Positions 17,437 to 26,745 of a DNA stretch of 64,000 nt are shown piece by piece. How positions within the stretch are numbered: the first letter of the stretch is position 1; the number at the start of each line of letters is the position of its first letter. The notes beneath the pieces are model-generated. The model saw nothing but the letters and a program-made list of their open reading frames with translations. It was not told where the DNA came from and made no database searches. The DNA is from Rickettsiales bacterium (GTDB lineage: Bacteria > Pseudomonadota > Alphaproteobacteria > Rickettsiales > UBA998): NCBI GenBank assembly GCA_024304995.1, contig JAMWZD010000003.1:429988-493987 (forward strand), given 5' to 3'. The position numbers and the translations under genes are program-made.

Positions 17437-17475
17437 TAAAAAAAAGCTTATTCGTTTTTTACAAAAAAAATAAGC
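17437..17475 (-). terminator. Terminator after truA
   Basis: On the minus strand GCTTATT (from 17475) pairs with AATAAGC (to 17446), with an inner T/A stretch extending the stem, and eight T's follow (17445-17438). It lies 12 bases past the truA stop and closes the def-fmt-truA transcript. Confidence 0.8.
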
Positions 17476-17486
17476 GTAAGTAAAGC

Positions 17487-18224
17487 TCAATACTCAACCC
17501 CCATGAAAAACAGCCCCTGTGCTGGCGCTGTCATGCCTCCTTTGGTTCGGCATTTTGCTTCTAACATAGTTTGAATATGTGATGGTGGGTATTTTCCGCG
17601 CCCCACGCCAACCAGAGATCCTGTCATAATCCGCACCTGATGATGAAGGAAGGATATAGCGTCTAGCGCGATAACAATATGCTCGCCATCATGTTCAATG
17701 GTGATATTATCTATCGTTTTTACAGGCGATTTTGCCTGACAGTCTGAATCTCTGAATGAGGTGAAATCGTGCGTGCCGAGGAAATATTTTGCAGCTTCTT
17801 TCATCGCGTCAACATCCAGCTTCTGCTTCACATGCCATGCCCGCCTGCCTTCCAGCGCAAGCGGCGCGCGGCGATTAATGATGTGATATTCATAATAGCG
17901 TTTCTTTGCGCTGAAGCGCGCATGAAACGTATTGTTCACCTCTTCACAGTCAATAATCGCAACGGCTTTATCACATAAAAAATGATTCAATGCTTCGCTG
18001 ACGGTAAATGCATTGCAGCTTGTCTCGATATCCGCATGAGCCACTTGCGCCAACGCATGAACTCCAGCATCTGTACGCCCTGCGCAATGCAGCGTCACTT
18101 CCTGCTGTGAGAATTTTTTGATGGCTTTTTCAATTTCTTCCTGCACTGAAGGAACATCACTCTGCCGTTGCCAGCCTGAATAAGGCGTGCCATCATATTC
18201 TATCGTAAGTTTAAAACGTGGCAT
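17487..18224 (-). CDS. truA: tRNA pseudouridine(38-40) synthase TruA
   Basis: A 245-residue enzyme that makes pseudouridine at positions 38-40 of tRNA anticodon stems. Motifs: FKLTIEYDGTPYSGWQRQ at the start, the catalytic block HCAGRTDAGVHALAQVAH with Asp in GRTDAG, ARFSAKKRYYEYHI, and SFLHHQVRIMTGSLVGVGRG near the end. Its ATG overlaps the fmt stop codon by one base, so it is translationally coupled as the last gene of def-fmt-truA. Confidence 0.96.
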   Translation of the reverse strand: MPRFKLTIEYDGTPYSGWQRQSDVPSVQEEIEKAIKKFSQQEVTLHCAGRTDAGVHALAQVAHADIETSCNAFTVSEALNHFLCDKAVAIIDCEEVNNTFHARFSAKKRYYEYHIINRRAPLALEGRRAWHVKQKLDVDAMKEAAKYFLGTHDFTSFRDSDCQAKSPVKTIDNITIEHDGEHIVIALDAISFLHHQVRIMTGSLVGVGRGKYPPSHIQTMLEAKCRTKGGMTAPAQGLFFMGVEY

Positions 18225-19147
18225 CAGCTATGTGCCTTTTCCCCGATGGTCACTTCCAGCGCTCGCAGACATTCCTCTGCAGGCAGTGCCTGCTTCCCAG
18301 CGCGTTGCATGATGATGGGACGAATAGCGTTGCCATCTGCGCATTGAATGGTGAATTGCTCATCAACGAAACAACCCGTATGCGCATGGGTGTTTTCAAT
18401 CACCTCCACCTGATGCAGTTTGATGCGTTCATCATGATGCATGAGATACGCGCCAGGGAAGGGGCTTAGCCCATGAATATGGCGCAATACATCTCTTGCA
18501 GGGCGATCAAAATTAATTAGCGCCTCTGTCTTATCAATTTTTGCTGCGTATGCCACGCCTTCATGTGCTTGTGGTGTTCGGGTGGCTGTTCCTGCCTCTA
18601 GGGCATTTAAAGTTTTCAGCAATAATGCAGCAGATTGTGCTGCCAATTCTGTTTCAAGCATCTTCGCAGTGACGGCATCATCAATCAACGCATCTTCTCG
18701 CATTAACACATCACCCGTGTCCAACCCTGCATCCATCTGCATAATGCAAATGGCAGTTTGTCTATCCCCCGCCATGATGCTGCGCTGAATGGGGGCAGCC
18801 CCACGCCAGCGCGGCAGGTCTGACGGGTGAATGTTTACACAACCCAAACGCGGCGCATCTAACACGGCTTGTGGTAATAGCAGACCATATGCCACCACCA
18901 CACCAACATCTGCTCCGTAAGAGCGCATAATTTCCTGCTGTTCTTCACTTTTCAAACTTATAGGGGTGTGGACTTCTATATTAGCTGCTTGCGCTGCCTT
19001 ATGGATGACGCTTTTAGTCACCTTCTTCCCGCGATTAGCTGGTCGTGGAGGAGCGGTATAGACTGCCACCATCTCATGTTCAGAGTCACGCAACGCTTCA
19101 AACGCAGGAAGCGCAAAATCTGGCGTTCCCATGAAGATGATTTTCAT
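18224..19147 (-). CDS. fmt: Methionyl-tRNA formyltransferase
   Basis: A 307-residue enzyme that formylates initiator Met-tRNA with 10-formyl-THF. The N-terminal Rossmann part begins MKIIFMGTPDFALPAFEAL. The catalytic block CVNIHPSDLPRWRGAAPIQRSIMAGD carries the family Asn, His and Ser/Asp. MQMDAGLDTGDVL follows, as expected. A C-terminal domain (from about residue 205, PLSPFPGAYLMH near 225) binds tRNA. It overlaps def upstream and truA downstream by one base each. Confidence 0.96.
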   Translation of the reverse strand: MKIIFMGTPDFALPAFEALRDSEHEMVAVYTAPPRPANRGKKVTKSVIHKAAQAANIEVHTPISLKSEEQQEIMRSYGADVGVVVAYGLLLPQAVLDAPRLGCVNIHPSDLPRWRGAAPIQRSIMAGDRQTAICIMQMDAGLDTGDVLMREDALIDDAVTAKMLETELAAQSAALLLKTLNALEAGTATRTPQAHEGVAYAAKIDKTEALINFDRPARDVLRHIHGLSPFPGAYLMHHDERIKLHQVEVIENTHAHTGCFVDEQFTIQCADGNAIRPIIMQRAGKQALPAEECLRALEVTIGEKAHS

Positions 19148-19701
19148 TACTGCGCCTGCAATTTCTGCGCTTTTTTCAGCTTGCGTGCAATCATATCGCG
19201 TTTGAGACGGGAAATATGATCCACAAACACTACGCCATTCATATGATCCACCTCATGCTGCAGACAGGTGGAAAGCAAACCGCCTGCTTCAAGCGTTTGT
19301 TCCTTTCCGTCAATATCCGTATATTTCACGGTGACAATATCTGGGCGTTCCACCTGCGCATATTGCCCAGGGAAAGACAGACACCCTTCATCATAGATGC
19401 GTTTATCCTCTGAGAAATCAATAATTTCGGGGTTTATTAATGCAATAGGTTTACCTTTTTTCAGCGGAGCATCCTGCGCACCTTCTTCACTATATCGTGG
19501 AGAATCCCATTCTGTATCCACCACAATAATCCGCTTTAATTCACCCACCTGCACCGCAGCTAACCCAACACCATTAGACGCATACATTGTGTCAAACATG
19601 TCTTCAATCAGGGTTTTAATCTCCTCCGTGATTTCTTTCACGGGTTCGGATTTCTGTTTGAGCAGCGGGTCAGGAGATATAATAATCGGCAAAATAGTCA
19701 T
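19147..19701 (-). CDS. def: Peptide deformylase
   Basis: A 184-residue metalloenzyme that removes the N-formyl group from new proteins. All three family motifs are present: motif 1 GVGLAAVQVG, motif 2 EGCLSFPG with the metal-binding Cys, and motif 3 LQHEVDHMNG with the HExxH metal site. First gene of def-fmt-truA, so formylation and deformylation genes are coupled. Confidence 0.96.
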   Translation of the reverse strand: MTILPIIISPDPLLKQKSEPVKEITEEIKTLIEDMFDTMYASNGVGLAAVQVGELKRIIVVDTEWDSPRYSEEGAQDAPLKKGKPIALINPEIIDFSEDKRIYDEGCLSFPGQYAQVERPDIVTVKYTDIDGKEQTLEAGGLLSTCLQHEVDHMNGVVFVDHISRLKRDMIARKLKKAQKLQAQ

Positions 19702-19741
19702 AGCGTTATATGTAGCATCACTGCGAGAATGTGCAAGTGGC

Positions 19742-20416
19742 TTAAAGCGCCTTAGCCTTGATTAATTGCTCCTTCAAAGCCAGCGCTTTTTTGTTTTCCT
19801 TATCATTCTCAAGCGCTGCATCTATGTCTTGCTGCGCTAACTCATATTCCCCCATCAGCAAATAGGTTTTTGCGCGTGAAATTAATATGGGGGTGGGGTC
19901 AGTGTTATTAAGGGTCAATGCATGATCTGCGTCCTGCAATGCTTCCAGATGTTTTTCAACGGCATTATATAGGCCAGACCGCATCAATAATGCTGCAGCA
20001 AGGTCTACATCACTATAATTCAGTGCGCGCAATTCATTTATATATGGTGAAATGACCTCCAGTGCCTTCTTCGTAGTTCCAGCCAGCTTCCATGCCCGCA
20101 CCTGTTGCAATGTGATGTCATGACGCAGACTAAACTCAGATTCAGGCACTAATGCCCGCATTTTGGAAAGATTCTGCGCAGCTTCTGCAAAGTTTTTCAG
20201 CTTATACTCTGCCAATGCAAGGCAATGATATGCATAGGCTGAACCATCTGACGCTACCCATTGCTCTGCCTTTGTGCGTGCGGATGTTGCGTCTGTTTTC
20301 ACCAGTGCAGTGCAGCTTTTATAATCAAGAGAGTCTTTTTTTGATGCGCTTGTGTGGCTTGCATAAAAGCAAAGCGAAATAAGGGCAAGTAATAAGAAAA
20401 ATAATCGGGCGATCAT
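19742..20416 (-). CDS. Secreted TPR-repeat protein
   Basis: The ATG at 20416 (MIARLFFLLLALISLCFYAS) gives a clear signal peptide and 224 residues; a longer frame to 20494 is less likely. Helical tetratricopeptide-like repeats are visible: YAYHCLALAEYKLKNFAEAAQNLSKM, AALLMRSGLYNAVEKHLEALQDADHAL, ILISRAKTYLLMGEYELAQQDIDAALEND. TPRs mediate protein contacts; this one would act in the periplasm. It lies on the same strand as def, 40 bases upstream, and could be cotranscribed. Confidence 0.75.
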   Translation of the reverse strand: MIARLFFLLLALISLCFYASHTSASKKDSLDYKSCTALVKTDATSARTKAEQWVASDGSAYAYHCLALAEYKLKNFAEAAQNLSKMRALVPESEFSLRHDITLQQVRAWKLAGTTKKALEVISPYINELRALNYSDVDLAAALLMRSGLYNAVEKHLEALQDADHALTLNNTDPTPILISRAKTYLLMGEYELAQQDIDAALENDKENKKALALKEQLIKAKAL

Positions 20417-20537
20417 GGGTTGAATAGTAACGATTATGCCGCAATTTCTCAAGCAATATCGGATTGCAGCCTCATTCAGGCGATATAATCTCAAAAACTA
20501 TCATATTTAGGCATGAAACTTGCTTTAATATCAAAGT

Positions 20538-21191
20538 ATGAAACATAAATTGCTTATTGCGTTGATAGCGCCAACATTATTTTTAACCGCTTGTGACAGA
20601 ATCGGGCATAACGTCAATCGTGCTGGGGATAGTCTCACCGATTCATATGACAATATGCGATATCGCATGGCACAATATATCTATCATACTGATGTTGCAG
20701 AAGTGCCGCCAGTGCCATATCAGCCGCCAGCATCATTTTGCTATAAAGTGTTGATGGATATTATATGTTACGACCGCCCAAGACCAGACCTGCATTTAAC
20801 GCTGGTGGCGGTGCAGGGTGAACATGCATTTGCCTATCAGGATTTTATGCCCATGCCAGCAGGGGACACACAGAACAGATTTTACAAAGCGCTATATGCA
20901 CATGACAACAACCATATGGTTTATGACAATGCTTACGATGGCGATGGAGATGACATCACACCACGCAATGATGCCTATATTGCACCCATCCCAAGAGCAA
21001 AGGCTCAAAATAGCGATATTATCGTGAAGGATCTTGGAGGCAGTCAGGATGGCACATTTAAAACACCATTCCATCATTCACCATCACCCGCTGCAAAGGA
21101 TAATTTCGACAAACCCATAGAACCATTTACAGATATAGAAACTATAGACAAACGCACAAGATTAGCACCTAAGGCGCTTATTGAGCAATAA
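20538..21191 (+). CDS. Putative lipoprotein, unknown function
   Basis: A 217-residue protein with a lipoprotein signal: MKHKLLIALIAPTLFLTAC with the lipobox LTAC and Cys19. The mature part has a tyrosine- and proline-rich segment (VPPVPYQPPASFCYKVLMDIICYDRPRPD) and an acidic turn DNAYDGDGDD. The first of these resembles small alphaproteobacterial lipoproteins of unknown role. No enzymatic motif is seen. Confidence 0.6.
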   Translation: MKHKLLIALIAPTLFLTACDRIGHNVNRAGDSLTDSYDNMRYRMAQYIYHTDVAEVPPVPYQPPASFCYKVLMDIICYDRPRPDLHLTLVAVQGEHAFAYQDFMPMPAGDTQNRFYKALYAHDNNHMVYDNAYDGDGDDITPRNDAYIAPIPRAKAQNSDIIVKDLGGSQDGTFKTPFHHSPSPAAKDNFDKPIEPFTDIETIDKRTRLAPKALIEQ

Positions 21192-21259
21192 ATAGGGGTG
21201 TGAGATATATTATAGTGCAAGTTATATAATATATATTATGGAAAGTGTTGGATTGGTGA

Positions 21260-22741
21260 TTGATGTCTTTATTGTTTAAAACGTTTCGTACATTAATGTT
21301 CGCAAGTTTTATTGTGACTTGCTCGCTCAACGTTTTTGCCAAAGAGCAAACCAGTATTGAGAACACACTTGCGATTGACTATACGTTTCCCGAAAATACA
21401 GATGTTCACGTAGTTCAGTTAAATGAAGGAGTAAGACGGTTTGGAAAAATAGACAGACACAGAAGGCATATATCAAAAGATAAAATTGAATATGGCGCAA
21501 AAGTTCAGATAAGACAGTCTGACAAGCCTTTTATACTAGTTTTATTGTCACAGAATAAAATACACTGGCATCTAAACAATGAAGCAAAAGCAAATCTTAA
21601 AGCGGTAATTATTGGCGGAAGAGATTTTGGCACTATTGATAATCTGAATGAAAATATTCCAGTATTGCAAACAAGATTATTTAACGGCAGCAGAGCCTAT
21701 TTTATTACAAAACCATCAATGCATGACAGTAATCTGATAAAGTTTATTGAAACAATGACTGATAATAAAGTCAGAACCTACCAGCATTATGACATGCGTA
21801 ATGAAGTCATAATAAAGCCAGAAAAGGAACAAAACTCTATTCCTGAAAATGCAGAATTACACGTTGTTTCAGCGCACCACTCTGTTTCTAACTCAGCAAG
21901 CAAAATTGATCTGAATATTGAAGAATCATCTGATAATAGTGTTCTCTCTCCTATTGTGTTGATTCTGGACGCTAGAACTCCTGTAATGTGGCACATTAAT
22001 AATCCTTCGCGGCGGCAAATACATTCGATTATTTTGACAGGAAACAGTTTTTTGCCAGTTACGGGAATAACTAAAAATACACAGATATTGCATAGATATA
22101 TAGACCCAATAAACCATAATCATTCCCGTGAAAAACCAAAAAACGAAACACAGGCTACGGCGTATATACCAACGGAACTCAGAAATATCAGCGGCACAGA
22201 CATAGCCTCGCTCACGTCTATCATACAACAAAATTATAGCTTGCAGGCTGTTTCTTCTCAGGCAGCATATGGTGCAGAATCATTTACCATCAAGCCAGAT
22301 GCAAAAACAAGCCAGATGCAAAAGTTGCAGAGCATTGATAATATAACAAAAGATGATGTGAAAGGTGTTTTATACGCTGTACTTTCACATGAAGGAAAAT
22401 CACATGAGATAGCATATAGCGATGAAGAATATGAGATTACAGAGATACACATTCCTGAACATTCTGAAGGTGTTTCGCTTATGCTATATGAAGGTTCTGG
22501 AAGGCAATGGATTATCCACAATCCTCATCAGACAACAATTCACTCTGTAGTTTACGCTGGCAGCCCTCGACAGGAATTTAAAGAGCTGAGCGACAATACA
22601 GCTTTATTTTACTGGAACAATAACAGTTTCAGATCAGATAATGTTGTAGAATTTAAATATGAAGCTGAAAAACTGTTGGGTAAAAACGTGGAAAAAATTT
22701 ATTCTGATTATACCCTCGAAAATGTGACTTTAGGAGATTAG
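21260..22741 (+). CDS. Secreted protein with three internal repeats, unknown
   Basis: A 493-residue protein with a signal peptide (TLMFASFIVTCSLNVFA, cut near residue 27). Three homologous modules can be seen, each with an opening HVVQ/HVVS/YAVLS strand, a core IHWHLNN (W103), VMWHINNPS (W244), RQWIIHNPH (W417), then an I-x-x-V/I-I-x-x-G strand, and a tail that begins N-T/I-x-V/I-L. The tails contain S-x-x-L/I-x-x-F/I. I do not recognise the family. The Trp-containing beta modules suggest a secreted binding protein. It ends 4 bases before the convergent pentapeptide gene. Confidence 0.6.
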   Translation: MMSLLFKTFRTLMFASFIVTCSLNVFAKEQTSIENTLAIDYTFPENTDVHVVQLNEGVRRFGKIDRHRRHISKDKIEYGAKVQIRQSDKPFILVLLSQNKIHWHLNNEAKANLKAVIIGGRDFGTIDNLNENIPVLQTRLFNGSRAYFITKPSMHDSNLIKFIETMTDNKVRTYQHYDMRNEVIIKPEKEQNSIPENAELHVVSAHHSVSNSASKIDLNIEESSDNSVLSPIVLILDARTPVMWHINNPSRRQIHSIILTGNSFLPVTGITKNTQILHRYIDPINHNHSREKPKNETQATAYIPTELRNISGTDIASLTSIIQQNYSLQAVSSQAAYGAESFTIKPDAKTSQMQKLQSIDNITKDDVKGVLYAVLSHEGKSHEIAYSDEEYEITEIHIPEHSEGVSLMLYEGSGRQWIIHNPHQTTIHSVVYAGSPRQEFKELSDNTALFYWNNNSFRSDNVVEFKYEAEKLLGKNVEKIYSDYTLENVTLGD

Positions 22742-22745
22742 GTTT

Positions 22746-25226
22746 TTAATATACCGAAATGCTGTTTGATACATTTTTTTCCGTATCATATTTTATTGCG
22801 CCAGCTTTGATAAAGTCGAACCCCTCTGGCCATTTTGTGCCATGATCATATTCTGCAAAATTAAAGTTAGTGTCATCATTAATTTTAGCGCCAGTCAAAT
22901 CTGCTCTTCTTAAATCTGCATAGGAAAAGTTGGCTCCTTCCAGATTTGCATTTACTAAATATGCATTATACAAAAACATATTACTCATATCTGCATTTTT
23001 AAGGTTAGACACTGGCATTGGGTGTTCATTGCGGCACTCCCAATCTGATATTAATATCATCCTTTCATATAAATGCTCATATTGTTTTGGTAATGCTGTA
23101 TCACAACTATATTTTGCTCCAGTCAGACTTGTGCCGTCAAGATTAGCATCTGTCAAAATTGCATCGTAAAGCGTAGCCTTGTTTAAATTCACATTCTTAA
23201 AAGTGGCACCTTTTAGGCAGCTATAAGACAGATTAATGCCAGAATAATCTTTATCCTTAATATTGATATAGCTACTATCAATCTCCAAGCATGGATTGGT
23301 GTCCTTCTGGGTTCTTGGACTTCCCCAATATACCAGCTGATGCTTTTTCATATCAAGTTTTGGATTAAGCTTCTCAAAGAATTCCTTCATTCCACGTGCC
23401 AGTGTTAAATTTGCTTTATGCAACTCATGGTCATCCACAAAATGTGATCCAGAAAGCTGTGCACCCGCCAGAACAGCCCCCTCAATATTTGCACCTTCTA
23501 ACTTTTCAATTGAAACTAACGTGTTGCTAAGATTTGCATTTTTGAGATTTGCATTTCTCATATCTGCATCACGTATATTTGCATCTGTGAAATCTGCTCC
23601 CTCCAAATTTGTGCCAACAAAATCCAAATTTGTGCCAACAAAAGAAGCTCGTTCCAGTATGGCGCGTCTGAAATTTGCATCTGCATAATTCATCGCACTG
23701 AATCTTCTGGATTTTCCAAAATTTTTGCGTTCAAAATTTGGTGCTGGGTAGGTTTTATCGCTACATACTCTATGTTCTGGCACCGCGCCTGCTTTCATAG
23801 GGTCAAACCCTTCTGGCCATTTCGTGTTGCAATCAAACATAGAGCCTGTCAGGTCTATGCCTGCAAGATTACTGCTACTAAAGTCAGAATTGACGAAATG
23901 CACTGACATGCTGGCATTATTGAAGTTAGAATTGGTAAACACTGCATCTTGAATTACAGCATATTCAAATGTTTTGTTCCAAAAGTGCGCATTATTAAAA
24001 TTAGTATTTTTAAAGTGTGAGTTTTTAATAATAACAAAAGGTTCGCCACCATATGGCAATGATATATTGGCGTTTGAAAAATCCGCATTTTCTATTTGCG
24101 AATCAGCAATTTCAATTATGAAATCCGTACCATTAAAGGTGACATTTTTCAATGTTGAATCATAAAACCCGTTTTTTAATTCGCTAATATCCTGATTTTT
24201 GTCTTTTCTTCTAAATGAAAAACCTCTTAAATTAAAAAGAACATTGTCGATGTGTGATTTTTTAAAACTTACATTATTGAGTGAAGAACCTACAAAAGAA
24301 GTGTCTGAAAGCGAAGTATTCAAAAAAGATATGTTTTTCAGTCTGCTATTTAAAAGTGACAAGTCTGTAACAGTCTCATTCTCAAATAGTTTGTCTTCCA
24401 GCACGATTTTCTCATATGTTGCATTTTTGAGAATAATCTCTTCGCCATCACTCAAAAACAGATGTGCTTTGTTACTGATATTACGTGCAGTCTCATGATC
24501 TGCCTGCAAACTTAGAACCGCATCTGCATAGTCTTTAGCTTGCTTATAATAGTCTTTTTTCAGTTTTATCATTTCTTCATAATCAGCGCTTTTTTCGTAA
24601 GGGCGAATCATGTCTGCTTCTGCCAGCGTGATGTCTGCCAATCGCATTAAAACAGTGACGGATGGCGGGAACCGCTCTGTCATATCAAGTAATAGTTCTT
24701 TTTCTTTGTCACGCTCATGATGTTCTTTGAAAAACGCAGCCTTTTTGCTCCACGCCGCCTCTTCTTCTGAATTTTTCTCAAATTCTTCAATCATTGCATT
24801 ATAGTCGTTACGGTATGCTTTAAGCTGAAGAATATCAGTCTCTCTTGACTCGTAAGAACCGTTTCTGCCGCAACCACCAATATAGAATGTTGCTGTTTCT
24901 TCAGCAGCAATACTTCCAGTATAGAACAAATAACGACTGCCGATTGGTGGTTGCTCAGAGCGCACAGATGCACATGCTGCAGACAAGCCAGAGCGTATCA
25001 CAGCTTCTGCCTGCTTTGGTGCAGTGCCTTTCCAAACATCATCAAAACGGACTTTGACCTTATCATTTTCCAAATGCTCAATAATGCTTACAGTAACAAT
25101 AGTATTGGCTCGTTTGAAAGAATCTTCAAAGCTAGTGTGACCACAACTGCAGGCTATTGCACTTAATGGCAGAAAGAACATTAATGCAAATAATGAAAAT
25201 GGAATCAGGAACGTTATTTTCAACAT
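22746..25226 (-). CDS. Secreted NTR/TIMP-like and pentapeptide-repeat protein
   Basis: An 826-residue protein from the ATG at 25226 (MLKITFLIPFSLFALMFFLP signal, cut before CSCG). Just after the signal is a CSC-x-H start and FKRANTIVTVSIIEHLEN with later cysteines (SAACAS, GGCGRNGS), a pattern typical of netrin/TIMP-like domains. Residues about 140-270 are helical. From about 280 on, many pentapeptide repeats of the A(D/N)Lxx kind form long right-handed beta helices (SNLAGIDLTGSMF, ADFTDANIRDADMRNANLKNANL, GTSLTGAKY). They come in several blocks separated by short linkers such as CNTKWPEGFD. The role is unknown; it is likely periplasmic or surface-bound. Confidence 0.75.
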   Translation of the reverse strand: MLKITFLIPFSLFALMFFLPLSAIACSCGHTSFEDSFKRANTIVTVSIIEHLENDKVKVRFDDVWKGTAPKQAEAVIRSGLSAACASVRSEQPPIGSRYLFYTGSIAAEETATFYIGGCGRNGSYESRETDILQLKAYRNDYNAMIEEFEKNSEEEAAWSKKAAFFKEHHERDKEKELLLDMTERFPPSVTVLMRLADITLAEADMIRPYEKSADYEEMIKLKKDYYKQAKDYADAVLSLQADHETARNISNKAHLFLSDGEEIILKNATYEKIVLEDKLFENETVTDLSLLNSRLKNISFLNTSLSDTSFVGSSLNNVSFKKSHIDNVLFNLRGFSFRRKDKNQDISELKNGFYDSTLKNVTFNGTDFIIEIADSQIENADFSNANISLPYGGEPFVIIKNSHFKNTNFNNAHFWNKTFEYAVIQDAVFTNSNFNNASMSVHFVNSDFSSSNLAGIDLTGSMFDCNTKWPEGFDPMKAGAVPEHRVCSDKTYPAPNFERKNFGKSRRFSAMNYADANFRRAILERASFVGTNLDFVGTNLEGADFTDANIRDADMRNANLKNANLSNTLVSIEKLEGANIEGAVLAGAQLSGSHFVDDHELHKANLTLARGMKEFFEKLNPKLDMKKHQLVYWGSPRTQKDTNPCLEIDSSYINIKDKDYSGINLSYSCLKGATFKNVNLNKATLYDAILTDANLDGTSLTGAKYSCDTALPKQYEHLYERMILISDWECRNEHPMPVSNLKNADMSNMFLYNAYLVNANLEGANFSYADLRRADLTGAKINDDTNFNFAEYDHGTKWPEGFDFIKAGAIKYDTEKNVSNSISVY

Positions 25227-25318
25227 GAAATTCAGTATATCTCCATAAACTGAAATATTCATTAAATAACTGCATTGTCATACAGGGGATTGGATTTGGA
25301 CTATATGGAACATAACAG

Positions 25319-26329
25319 CTAATTTGATTCATCATCCACTAACAATGTTGAGCCTTTATCATCTTTTTTCGGTGTGTAGGTTTCGGGGTCATTTTCCAGT
25401 TTTTCAAATTCCAGTGGCGGTGGCGGTGTGATGACAGCTGGTTTCTTTGAATCATCCTGTTCTATATCTGCTGCTTTGGTGTTCACTGTATAAACCAATG
25501 AAGGGTCTGTCGGGTCAATATCATTCGCCTGAAATGCTTCTTTAATTGCCTGAATCGCTCTTGCTTTGGAAATCACCTCTTCTGATCGTTCAGAGCGAAT
25601 CCACCAGCGAATTTTCAGCCCCAGAGATGTTGAACCCAATTCCCAGCACAAAATCTGCGGTTTGGGGTTTTTCAAAATCTCGTCAATCGGTTCAAATGCT
25701 TTGGAGATAATCTCTTTAATATGTGCAACATCATAGTCATATCCCACTGTAATATCAATATCCACGCGGCGTGTTTCCTGTGATGTTTGAATAATCACAT
25801 TGCTGGTGTAAACATTGGTGTTCGGCACCACAATATCGCGCCCGTCATAGGTTCGGATAATGGTGGCGCGTGGCTCAATGCGCACCACCATGCCTTCAAT
25901 ATCCCCAATCTGCACTTGATCACCACGACGAAACGGCATACGCAGCAAGATGAGCAACCCTGCCAGCCAGTTTTGCAAAATGTCCTTAAAGGCAAAACCA
26001 ATGGCGAGCGACCCAATCCCCAAACCTGAGAGCAAATCAACGGGCTTTAAAGATGGTGTGATAATGGTGAGTGCAATAAGGCATCCTAATATAAAGACTG
26101 TCCAGAAGAACACGTCAGAGAGCAATTGCCCCAAATCAATACGTCCTCTGCGCTGAAAATACGATGCAAAACTACGTTTCACGGCATATGCCAGTATCAA
26201 AAATAACAACGCAATAATGAACCCCGCCAGCAGATTAGGGATAAGTTCATAAAACCCTGAATACCATGACTGAATTTTTGAAACGGCAACATCAAGACCG
26301 TCGGATATCTGATCGGTTGGTTTGTTCAT
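25319..26329 (-). CDS. MscS family mechanosensitive channel
   Basis: A 336-residue membrane protein. Three helices are seen at about residues 29-50, 70-92 and 95-118. The last carries the family pore pattern LLSGLGIGSLAIGFAFKDILQNWLAGLLILL, rich in Gly and Ala. The beta domain follows: PFRRGDQVQIGDIEGMVVRIEPRATIIRTYDGRDIVVPNTNVYTSNVI, typical of MscS. The C terminus is charged and proline-rich (ITPPPPLEFEKLEND). It would act as a small-conductance osmotic safety valve. Confidence 0.92.
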   Translation of the reverse strand: MNKPTDQISDGLDVAVSKIQSWYSGFYELIPNLLAGFIIALLFLILAYAVKRSFASYFQRRGRIDLGQLLSDVFFWTVFILGCLIALTIITPSLKPVDLLSGLGIGSLAIGFAFKDILQNWLAGLLILLRMPFRRGDQVQIGDIEGMVVRIEPRATIIRTYDGRDIVVPNTNVYTSNVIIQTSQETRRVDIDITVGYDYDVAHIKEIISKAFEPIDEILKNPKPQILCWELGSTSLGLKIRWWIRSERSEEVISKARAIQAIKEAFQANDIDPTDPSLVYTVNTKAADIEQDDSKKPAVITPPPPLEFEKLENDPETYTPKKDDKGSTLLVDDESN

Positions 26330-26490
26330 AACATTTGTTCTCTTGTTTGTACGTATTGCTTAGAATGCATATTCATGGATAGCATTGAATACTTAATTAA
26401 GACAAATATGCTATTCCTTTTGTAATAAATAACGTATATTAAACTATATAAGCATGAATGATAAAAGTAATATATTCGCGGGAAATTCCA

Positions 26491-26745
26491 GTGCTTGATA
26501 AAGCTATCACACATAATCACTCACAGGTTGTTTTGGGCGCAGATGATAAGCATCTGCAATTCCGCTCTTGCGTATCAGTGGAAAAAACGTAGTGATAGCA
26601 TCACGCTCTCACTTGCCAGTCGCGTGCATTGCAACAACGCATTCGGACGGTTTTTTATATGGCGGTGAACAATCAGGTGCATGAACGCTATATTACGCTG
26701 CAAATGTTGAGATATGCAGCGGATTATGTGGAGCATGTGCAGTGA
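26491..26745 (+). pseudogene. Broken DUF2867-like fragment
   Basis: Frames across this gap give, in order, VVLGADDKHLQFRSCVSVEK (stop at 26590), then VHCNNAFGRFF in another frame, then VNNQVHERYITLQMLRYA ending at 26745. Together these resemble the C-terminal half of DUF2867 proteins (GxDDKHLxFR, HNxFGRxY, PxHRxIV...ML). At least two frame changes and no start make it a decayed gene. Its last bases overlap the start of the next gene by 4. Confidence 0.5.
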
